NCBI GenBank assembly: GCA_963777565.1 | Contig: CAVZQZ010000006.1 | Location: forward strand, 62,001-126,000 | Origin: CALMEC01 sp963777565 | GTDB lineage: Bacteria; Actinomycetota; Thermoleophilia; Miltoncostaeales; Miltoncostaeaceae | Direction: 5' to 3' | Length of the DNA: 64,000 nucleotides | Part shown: in pieces, positions 57,313 to 64,000 of the stretch | Layout of the letters: each line of letters begins with the position of its first letter | Position numbering within the stretch: the stretch's first letter is position 1 | Notes under the pieces: generated by a model | Told to the model about the DNA's origin: nothing | The model's input: only the letters and a program-made list of their open reading frames with translations | Database searches by the model: none | Position numbers and translations under genes: made by a program

Positions 57313-60300
57313 ATGACCATGGGAACGACGGGCGCACTCGAAGCGAACCTCGCGCGCACCGCGGTCGACGTCGTCATCCCGCCCGAGCACGCGGCGCTCC
57401 TCGAGATCGCCGAGCCGTGGCGAGGCGTGCAGGACGCGACCCTGGCACTGCTGCGCGAGATCCACCATCGCTACCCCAACTGGGCGCAGACGCTCGCGGA
57501 CCTCCACCGCCGGGCGATGAACGACTTCCACTACTACGACGGCTGCCCCCGTGGGGCCGACGCCATCCGCATCGTCTGCGACCTCTACGCAACCATCGTC
57601 CGCGACGCCACGCCCGACGACGTCCGCGACGACGCCGCCCGGCAGTGGCTCACCTACCTCGAGCTCGTCGTGCGCGACTCCGGCGACACCCTCCCACGCA
57701 ATCTCGCCGCCGTGCACGACGCCGTCCGCGCGCTCGACGGCCTCATGGCCGCCGCGCCGCGGCTCGCTCCCGTCACGAGCCCCGCGCTGCGACGACTCGG
57801 GCGGACCCTCACCGCCGTGGAGTCGCAGGAGGCCGCCGCCACCACCGAGGCGACGCTCAGGCTGCTCGCCCAGACGCTCGGCACCGTCCTCACCTCCTGG
57901 CTCGAACGGGACGACCCGGCCGGATGGGAACGCGACCTGGCCGTGCATCTCCTGGCGGGGACGGGCGCCGTGACGCACATGGAGCTCCGGAGCGCGCTTG
58001 CGACGCTGCACGCCCTCACTCCGCCGTTGCTCGCGAGCGCCGGCGCGATCCTCGCGATCCCCGACAACGCCCAGATCGTGCGGTCCTACCTCACCGCGTC
58101 CGACGCGCTCGCAGGAGCGCCCGGACCCGCCGCCAGGATGACGCAGATCCGGTGGCTGCTACGCGTGCTCGGCCACCCGGACCTCGCCACCGCGCACGAG
58201 ACGGCCCTGCGCGAGATCACCCGCGCCACCGCCGCGCTGATGGCGGACGACACCGCCGACCGTCGCGACGTGCTGGACGCCATCTTCGAGCTCCTGCACG
58301 ACCACGCCTTTCCCTACCCCCACACCGTGCTGCAGCTCATCGCGCGGATCGGAAGCGAAGCGCTCCGCTCCGGCGACCCCGACTTGGCCGAGGCGCTCGT
58401 GGATGACGTGCTCGGCACCGACTTCGAGTACCCGGCGTTCGCGGGCTTCACCGACGAATGGGCGCTGCGCGCGAACCCCGCGCACGTGGAGGCCATCCGC
58501 ACGTACCTCCGCCTCGTGGAAGCCAACCCGGTGGCTGCCCGCCCGCTCCTGGCCGCGCTCGTCGCTCACCTACGCCTGGGCGGCGTCTCGATCCCCGACA
58601 GCGCCCTGTTCCAGCGCGACGTGTCGGCGCTCCTGGCCGCTCCGATCGAGCCGGTGTACGTCGAGGTGACACACCTGCTGCGGCTCCTGCCCGTGTTCTT
58701 CGCGGAGATCGGGTCCGAGGGCCGGTTGCGCGACGTGTCCACCCGCATCGACGAGGCCCTGCAGCGGCGCGACCCGCTCTGCCACTTCCTGCGCAAGCAG
58801 AGTCACGTCGAGTGCAACGCGCACCTCATCGACTTCGTCGAGGAGGTCGGCCGCTTCTGGGCCACCGGCGACCCAGCGCCGCTTTCCGACTACGTGCCGC
58901 CGTCGCTGTTCGTGACGCTCGACCCTGAGCGCCCCGAGAGCCGCGGCATCCACCTCGTGTTCGAGGAGCTCGTGCGTCGGGCCGGATCCCTCGCGGCGAT
59001 CTTCGCGTCCGACGAGGACAAGCTCCACGCCACGCTCGCCGCGCTCGACATCGGCGACGCCACCGACCGCGAGCGCGCGGAACTTCTCGTGCAGATGTGG
59101 CATGAGATCCGCCGCAAGTACGCCCTCGACCACGGCGACATCGTGGACCGGCTGCGCGAGTACCGCCGTGTCGACAGCGCCGCCATCGGCGCGCTCGACG
59201 ACGCCCTCGCTCGTGGGGACAGCGGCACCGCGCTCGACATGGCCCTCGCGATCCTGGAGGAGCTGCAGGCGATCGTGCTGCACCCCGGCGAGATCCACGC
59301 CGTGGAGGACATCTACTTCAAGCGGCACATCGCCGTCGGCATCCCCAGTATGTACGGGTCGTACCGCGAGGAGCGCCTCGATGCCGCCGGCCTGACGTTC
59401 CGCCTCGAATCGCTCGCCGGCGCGCTCTGCGAGCAGCTCATGAGGGAAGACGCGCTGCCCGCCGACCCGCGCGGTCGGCTGCGCGTGCTCGCCGGGTGGC
59501 TGCACCAGTTGCATCGCGGACTCCGCGTGGAGGGGTTCCGGGCGCAGGGCCTCGCGCACACGCTCGCGATGCTCGACGAGGGGCTCGCAAAGCCCGACAC
59601 CACCGACGCGCAGCTCGTCACCGTGTTCCAACAGCTCGGGCACAACCTCGAGGTGACGATCCGGGCGCGGATCCTCGACGCATACGAGGAGCCGGTGCGC
59701 CGCGTCGTCATGGGGATGATCGACCAGGGGCTCCTGCCCTCACACGACGACACGGCTGACGAGGCGGTGCTGCGTTACTCCGAGGCGCTGCTGCGGGACC
59801 TCATCGCCGGCAGCTTCGCACTGGGACGGCTCGACGCGCTGATCGGGATCGCGATCCGCGAGCTGGATGAGCGCGTCCACGCCCATGGCGCCCCTGCGCC
59901 TCCCACCGCCATCACCCCCAACCTGCGGCGCTCAGTGCTGGCAATCGAGACCGCGCCGGCCGACCTCGGCATCGTCGCGCTCGGCGGCAAGGCGTTCATG
60001 CTGCGCCAGCTTCACCAACTAGGGCTCAACGTCCCCGCCGCGTTCGTCCTCACGACCGATGTGTTCCGCGCGCGGGCCGCGATCCGATCCGACGCCGGGC
60101 TTCGGCAGCGGCTCGAGCAACGGGTCCGCACCGAACTCAGGCGCCTCGAGCACTCAACCGGGGCGCGGTTCGGCGACCCGCGTCGCCCGCTCCTGCTGTC
60201 GGTGCGTGGCGGGGCGCCGCTCTCGATGCCTGGCATGCTCGCCACGTTCCTGAACGTCGGGATGAACCCGGTGATCGCCGAGGGCGTTGCGACGCTGCGC

Positions 60301-61461
60301 GGCGACTGGGCCGCCTGGGACTCCTACCGCCGGTTCGTGCAGTCGTGGGGCATGGCCCACGGGCTCGCACGCGACGGGTTCGACCAGTTGATCGCCGCCG
60401 CGAAGACGCGTCTCGGCGTCGCCCACAAGGCCCACCTGCCCGCCGAGGCAATGCGGGCGCTTGCGATGGAATACCGCGACGTCGTCACATCCCATGGCAT
60501 CCGCGTGGAGGACGACCCGTTCGCGCAGCTCATCACCTGCATCGACCTCGTCCACGACTCGTGGGACGCCGAGGCCTCACGGCTGTACCGGCGTGAGCTG
60601 CACATCTCCGACGAGTGGGGCACCGCCGCGATCGTGCAGGCGATGGTCTTCGGCAACCTCGACCAGCAATCGGGCAGCGGGGTGATCCTGACCGATCAGC
60701 CGGAGCGAAGCTCCGACGTCATCTCGCTGACCGGCGACTTCGCGATCCAGAGCCAGGGCGACGACGTGGTGGGCGGCCTCGTCGAGGCCCACCCCATCAC
60801 CGAGCGCCAACGCCGACGGGAGGCTCGCACCACCGAGCGTTCGCTCGAGAAGGACTTTCCGGCCCTCTACCGGACCCTCGAGCGCATCGCGCGCACCCTC
60901 GTGCAGGACCACGGCATGAACCACCAGGAGATCGAGTTCACCTTCGAGAGCGACGGCCCCGAGGACCTCTACCTGCTGCAGACCCGCGACACGGTCGTCG
61001 CGACGCGCGGGGAGGTGCCCGCGTTCGTGCCGAGCCCCGAACTCGACCGTGCCCGCGCCGCCCACGGTATCGGCGTCAGCGGCGGCGCCCTCTCCGGACG
61101 GGTCGCGTGCACGCTGACCGACATCGCCGCGGTTCGCGACCGGCACCCCGGCGAGGCGGTGATCCTGCTGCGACCCGACACCGTGCCGGACGACATCGCG
61201 CTCGTCCTCGCCGCCGACGGCGTCCTCACCGCGCTCGGCGGTGCGACCAGCCACGCCGCCGTCGCCGCCAAGCGCCTCGGCAAGACCTGCGTCGTGGGAT
61301 GCCGCGCCCTCGACGTCGACGAGCAGGCGGGACGGGCGAGCCTCGCCGGCCGCGCGCTTCACGCGGGCGACCCGCTTTCGATCAGCGGCCTTGACGGCAC
61401 CGTGTACCTCGACGTGCACCCCGTCGCCATGGTCGGCGTGGAAGGCGGGCACAGATGGTGA
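57313..61461 (+). CDS. Large PPDK-type dikinase lacking the PEP/pyruvate barrel
   Basis: This 1382-residue protein has a helical N-terminal region of about 870 residues of no family I know. An ATP-grasp of the pyruvate phosphate dikinase type follows from residue 880: VALGGKAFMLRQLHQLGLNV, RGGAPLSMPGMLATFLNVGM near residue 966 and EIEFTFESDGPEDLYLLQTR. Then the swivelling phosphohistidine domain, GGATSHAAVAAKRLGKTCVV, with phospho-acceptor His1314. The protein ends soon after. PPDK has a C-terminal TIM barrel for PEP/pyruvate after this point, and it is absent. So phosphoryl transfer from ATP to an unknown acceptor is implied, with the acceptor site in the N-terminal region. ATG 57313, no clear strong ribosome site. 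Confidence 0.85.
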   Translation: MTMGTTGALEANLARTAVDVVIPPEHAALLEIAEPWRGVQDATLALLREIHHRYPNWAQTLADLHRRAMNDFHYYDGCPRGADAIRIVCDLYATIVRDATPDDVRDDAARQWLTYLELVVRDSGDTLPRNLAAVHDAVRALDGLMAAAPRLAPVTSPALRRLGRTLTAVESQEAAATTEATLRLLAQTLGTVLTSWLERDDPAGWERDLAVHLLAGTGAVTHMELRSALATLHALTPPLLASAGAILAIPDNAQIVRSYLTASDALAGAPGPAARMTQIRWLLRVLGHPDLATAHETALREITRATAALMADDTADRRDVLDAIFELLHDHAFPYPHTVLQLIARIGSEALRSGDPDLAEALVDDVLGTDFEYPAFAGFTDEWALRANPAHVEAIRTYLRLVEANPVAARPLLAALVAHLRLGGVSIPDSALFQRDVSALLAAPIEPVYVEVTHLLRLLPVFFAEIGSEGRLRDVSTRIDEALQRRDPLCHFLRKQSHVECNAHLIDFVEEVGRFWATGDPAPLSDYVPPSLFVTLDPERPESRGIHLVFEELVRRAGSLAAIFASDEDKLHATLAALDIGDATDRERAELLVQMWHEIRRKYALDHGDIVDRLREYRRVDSAAIGALDDALARGDSGTALDMALAILEELQAIVLHPGEIHAVEDIYFKRHIAVGIPSMYGSYREERLDAAGLTFRLESLAGALCEQLMREDALPADPRGRLRVLAGWLHQLHRGLRVEGFRAQGLAHTLAMLDEGLAKPDTTDAQLVTVFQQLGHNLEVTIRARILDAYEEPVRRVVMGMIDQGLLPSHDDTADEAVLRYSEALLRDLIAGSFALGRLDALIGIAIRELDERVHAHGAPAPPTAITPNLRRSVLAIETAPADLGIVALGGKAFMLRQLHQLGLNVPAAFVLTTDVFRARAAIRSDAGLRQRLEQRVRTELRRLEHSTGARFGDPRRPLLLSVRGGAPLSMPGMLATFLNVGMNPVIAEGVATLRGDWAAWDSYRRFVQSWGMAHGLARDGFDQLIAAAKTRLGVAHKAHLPAEAMRALAMEYRDVVTSHGIRVEDDPFAQLITCIDLVHDSWDAEASRLYRRELHISDEWGTAAIVQAMVFGNLDQQSGSGVILTDQPERSSDVISLTGDFAIQSQGDDVVGGLVEAHPITERQRRREARTTERSLEKDFPALYRTLERIARTLVQDHGMNHQEIEFTFESDGPEDLYLLQTRDTVVATRGEVPAFVPSPELDRARAAHGIGVSGGALSGRVACTLTDIAAVRDRHPGEAVILLRPDTVPDDIALVLAADGVLTALGGATSHAAVAAKRLGKTCVVGCRALDVDEQAGRASLAGRALHAGDPLSISGLDGTVYLDVHPVAMVGVEGGHRW

Positions 61462-61486
61462 GGTGCCACAGCGACAGGAGGAGACG

Positions 61487-62749
61487 ATGAACGCGTACGC
61501 GAACGGGGCGGCGCTCGGCATCAACGGACTCGGGCGCATCGGCAAGCTCCTCGTGTGGCACCACGCAGCGCGCCGGCATTTCGCGCGCCTCGTGGTCAAC
61601 GTCGGCCGCGAGGTCGGCCGGAACCTCGACGCGGTCTGCGGTGTCATCGAGCACGACTCCACCTACGGCGCGATGCACCGCTTCCTGTTCGGCGTCGGCG
61701 CGGATCCGTGCATCCGGGTCGTCGACGAGGCGACCGGCCTGATCGAGGTCGCGGGCGTGCCGGTCACCATACTGCGCGAGGCGCGCAACCCGGCGGACAT
61801 CGGCTGGAGGCAGCACGGCGTGCGGGTGGTGATCGACGCGACCGGCGCGTTCGACGACCCCACCCGGCCTGCGGATCATCCCTCCGGGGCGCTGCGCGGA
61901 CACCTCGCCGCCGGGGCCGACACCGTCATCTACAGCGCGGCCTTCAAGATCAAGGACCGGTCGCTGCCGATGCCCGACGACGCGGTCACGCTGATCTACG
62001 GAATCAACCACGGTGCGTTCGACCCGGTCCGGCACAACGTGGTGTCGGCGGCGTCGTGCACGACCACCGCACTCGCCCACATGCTCCGGCCCCTCATCGA
62101 CCGGATGCCGGCCACGCAACTCATGACGGCGTCGATGAGCACGGTGCACGCCGCGACGAACTCCCAGAGTCTCCTCGACAGCGTCCCCGCCGCCGGCGCG
62201 AAGGACCTGCGGCGCAACCGCAGCGCGCTGAACAGCATCATCCTCACCTCCACCAACGCGGCCGCCACCCTCGAGAAGGTGCTCCCGGAGATCGGCGAGG
62301 TGGGCTTCATGGCCGACTCCGTGCGGATCCCGGTGCCGACGGAGTCGCTGCTGATTCTCAACCTCACGTTCCAGTCGACGATCGAGCAGAACGGGGAGAG
62401 CTCGGTGACGGCCGAGGTGCTGAACGGCATCTACGCCGACGCCGCCGACGGCGCCCAGCGCGGCTTGTTGGTCTTCAGCGACCGGCAGAACGTCCCGGCC
62501 GACGTCGCCGGCATGCGGGCAGCCGTCGTGATCGAGGGTGTGGAGACCCATACCCGCACCGGGTTCGTCACGATCGACCTCACCTCAGTGCCCGGACTCT
62601 CCGCCGACGTGCGCGCCCGCCTGCCCGGCGAGCCGCTCGAAGTGCCCGTGACCCACGCCAAGATCTTCGGCTGGTACGACAACGAGTACGGCAGCTACAC
62701 CAACCTGCTGGGCGACCTGAGCGTCCACGTCCACCGCATGCTCGACTGA
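61487..62749 (+). CDS. Divergent glyceraldehyde-3-phosphate dehydrogenase-like protein
   Basis: This 420-residue protein is about 85 longer than standard GAPDH. The NAD site is GINGLGRIGK at 11-20, the catalytic Cys191 is in SAASCTTTALAHML (usually ASCTTNCLAP) and the helper His221 in STVHAATNSQSLLD. The C-terminus has WYDNEYGSYTNLLG. Its substrate may be glyceraldehyde 3-phosphate or a relative such as erythrose 4-phosphate. ATG 61487 has AGGAGGAG upstream, 25 bases after the dikinase stop, so co-transcription is likely. Confidence 0.85.
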   Translation: MNAYANGAALGINGLGRIGKLLVWHHAARRHFARLVVNVGREVGRNLDAVCGVIEHDSTYGAMHRFLFGVGADPCIRVVDEATGLIEVAGVPVTILREARNPADIGWRQHGVRVVIDATGAFDDPTRPADHPSGALRGHLAAGADTVIYSAAFKIKDRSLPMPDDAVTLIYGINHGAFDPVRHNVVSAASCTTTALAHMLRPLIDRMPATQLMTASMSTVHAATNSQSLLDSVPAAGAKDLRRNRSALNSIILTSTNAAATLEKVLPEIGEVGFMADSVRIPVPTESLLILNLTFQSTIEQNGESSVTAEVLNGIYADAADGAQRGLLVFSDRQNVPADVAGMRAAVVIEGVETHTRTGFVTIDLTSVPGLSADVRARLPGEPLEVPVTHAKIFGWYDNEYGSYTNLLGDLSVHVHRMLD

Positions 62750-62833
62750 GCCCCGGCCCCTGGCGTCGCGGGGTGATCCGGCGCGCGCCGCCGCCCGAAT
62801 ACCTGGGCATCGTCGATCTCGGAGGTCTCCCCG

Positions 62834-63781
62834 ATGTCCAGGCTGCGCGTCCTCGCCCTCGCAACAGCCCTCGCCGTCCCCGGCGCCGCGTCCGCCGACG
62901 TCGCCATCAAGATCCCGCGCAACCTACTCGGCGGGCGGGTCGCGCCCGGCAACGCCCTCCCACCGCCGACACGCGACACCCCCGCAGATCCGGGAACCGC
63001 GATCGATCCCGACTTCACCGACGGGGTCGACGGCATCGACCTCCTTGCCCCGAACTTCTGGGCGCTCGCGTGGCCCAACGACGCCGGACCGGTCGCCGAC
63101 CCCGGCGGGTTCACCGTCGACTGTGACGAGGACGCCGACCCCGGCTCGTGCGGGCTCTGGGGCAACGAGGCGTCGCAGCTCGTGCCGCTCGACGAGGTCA
63201 TCCCCACCATCGACCCCGGTCAGGCGCCGCCGAGCACCACCCATGTCGCTGCCCGGCTCAGCCCATCGATCGGCACCTGGATGGCCGACCAGACCCCAAC
63301 CCTGCGCTGGATGCCCGAGCCGGGCGCGACCCACTACAACGTGCAGATCTACCTCGGACCGCGCCGCGTCGCGAGCGCTTGGACCACCGACACGCATCTC
63401 ACCGTGCCGCCCCGGGTGCTTGACCAGGGCCGCTACTACATGTGGGGGGTATGGCCAGGTTTCGGCGCGCCGAAGCTCGGCGAGTTCGACGACCCGATCG
63501 GCCGGTCGGTGTTCGGCGTCGTGCTCCGCCCGCGGATCGTGTTCACGCCCACCTCGTTCGGCGTGGAGGGCCAGGTGCGCCCGCACATCCCCGGAGGCGT
63601 CCTCGCACTGCGCGGCCCCCGCGGGACGGCCGGGCGGGTGCCGGTGCGAATCCGCATCGACGGGCGCGGCCGCATCCGGCTGCGCATCTCACCCGACCAG
63701 GCTGAGCGGATCACTGCACGGTTGATCGCCCCCGGCGTGCACCCCCCGCGCGGGATCCTGCCCCGGCCGGCCGCCGGCTAG
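62834..63781 (+). CDS. Exported protein with YNVQ...VWPGFG module
   Basis: This 315-residue protein has a signal peptide (RLRVLALATALAVPGAASA). A Pro/Asp-rich region holds two Cys (VDCDEDADPGSCGLWGN). The module with THYNVQIYLGPRRVASAWTT and GRYYMWGVWPGFGAPKLG is homologous to the end of the protein at 38504. A beta-rich C-terminus (VPVRIRIDGRGRIRLRIS) follows. No function known. A hairpin terminator follows directly. Confidence 0.72.
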   Translation: MSRLRVLALATALAVPGAASADVAIKIPRNLLGGRVAPGNALPPPTRDTPADPGTAIDPDFTDGVDGIDLLAPNFWALAWPNDAGPVADPGGFTVDCDEDADPGSCGLWGNEASQLVPLDEVIPTIDPGQAPPSTTHVAARLSPSIGTWMADQTPTLRWMPEPGATHYNVQIYLGPRRVASAWTTDTHLTVPPRVLDQGRYYMWGVWPGFGAPKLGEFDDPIGRSVFGVVLRPRIVFTPTSFGVEGQVRPHIPGGVLALRGPRGTAGRVPVRIRIDGRGRIRLRISPDQAERITARLIAPGVHPPRGILPRPAAG

Positions 63782-63785
63782 ATCC

Positions 63786-63818
63786 GACCGACCGGCGACT
63801 CGCCCTCGCCGGTCGGTC
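63786..63818 (+). terminator. 13-bp hairpin after the secreted protein gene
   Basis: GACCGACCGGCGA pairs with TCGCCGGTCGGTC around a 7-base loop, five bases after the stop codon. No T-tract. The remaining 182 bases to the window end hold no gene I can support. Confidence 0.65.
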
Positions 63819-64000
63819 AGTACCTCTCCTATCGGCAGATGGGCGCAGTTCTCCATAGGCTCCGGCGATAGACGACGCCCCGAGATCGCCTGCGGCTCAC
63901 GACGCAACGCGAGGCGGCAGACCGTCATCGCGCCCGGCCGCCGACCCGAACGTCGGGTCGTTAGGGTGTCGCGAATCCACCCGAGGAAACGCTGTTTCAT

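Noticed and set aside
63689..64000. 103-residue minus-strand ORF beginning at the window edge
   Set aside because: It crosses the 63786-63818 hairpin and runs into the end of the exported protein gene; no family signal.

Overview
This is a very GC-rich, densely coded bacterial chromosome segment with GTG/TTG starts, many 4-base stop/start overlaps and strong GGAGG-type ribosome sites. Gene content points to a high-GC actinobacterium: ergothioneine genes, two PPOX/F420-type flavoproteins, a LAL-type LuxR regulator, a SigB/SigF-class sigma factor, an actinobacterial-type glycogen synthase, and secreted RTX-like proteins ending in a CGGG...CE motif. I lean towards class Thermoleophilia, but that is inference. 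I see no rRNA, CRISPR array, insertion sequence or prophage. One unusual tRNA(CAU) is present.

Layout. 0-2.5 kb: ergothioneine genes egtB-egtD (egtD runs off the left edge) opposite a small zinc-finger anti-sigma-like gene. 2.7-4.2 kb: a TfoX-like protein and the class I aldolase FbaB. 4.2-7.9 kb: a tungstate/molybdate uptake operon (Mop-like protein, ATPase, permease, binding protein) with a MerR-like HTH-TOBE regulator. 8-13 kb: a TPR-AAA ATPase, a stress-like protein, pgi and gnd (both frameshifted as read). 13-15.2 kb: a translationally coupled multicopper oxidase and ZIP transporter. 15.3-22.2 kb: flavin disulfide reductase, redoxin-like protein, collagen-like exported protein, zinc alcohol dehydrogenase, PhnD-like protein, flavin monooxygenase. 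22.2-23.2 kb: a gene-poor kilobase. 23.2-25.6 kb: two PPOX proteins, VOC protein, STAS protein. 25.8-30.2 kb: a tight four-gene operon (SMP-30 lactonase, HbpS-HbpS-cupin fusion, beta-sandwich/SMP-30 fusion, redoxin-like protein).

30.3-39.6 kb is dominated by exported and surface proteins. The core is a SigB-type sigma factor divergent from a secreted protein, a 624-residue seven-repeat Asn/Gln/Ser/Thr-rich protein, a stalked membrane protein with a duplicated signal-peptide segment, and an Ig/FN3-like secreted protein. This is my best candidate for an undescribed system: a stress-sigma-controlled surface fibre or coat. 39.8-49 kb: winged-helix protein, LAL regulator, a secreted protein with an in-frame amber codon, several small genes, a possible structured RNA with a terminator, the tRNA and an RTX-like protein. 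49-54.4 kb: PhoD phosphatase, lipid kinase, two PAP2 phosphatases, DUF1206 protein. 54.4-62.8 kb: carbon storage and lower glycolysis, with glgC-glgA, a 1382-residue dikinase with PPDK-type ATP-grasp and phosphohistidine domains but no PEP barrel, and a divergent GAPDH. A secreted protein sharing a module with the 38.5 kb protein closes the window.

Caution: pgi, gnd, a PPOX gene and a lipoprotein are broken by single-base shifts that restore conserved sequence, and a secreted protein by one stop codon. This looks more like assembly error (draft or metagenome-derived sequence) than decay, so single-base features should be treated with care.
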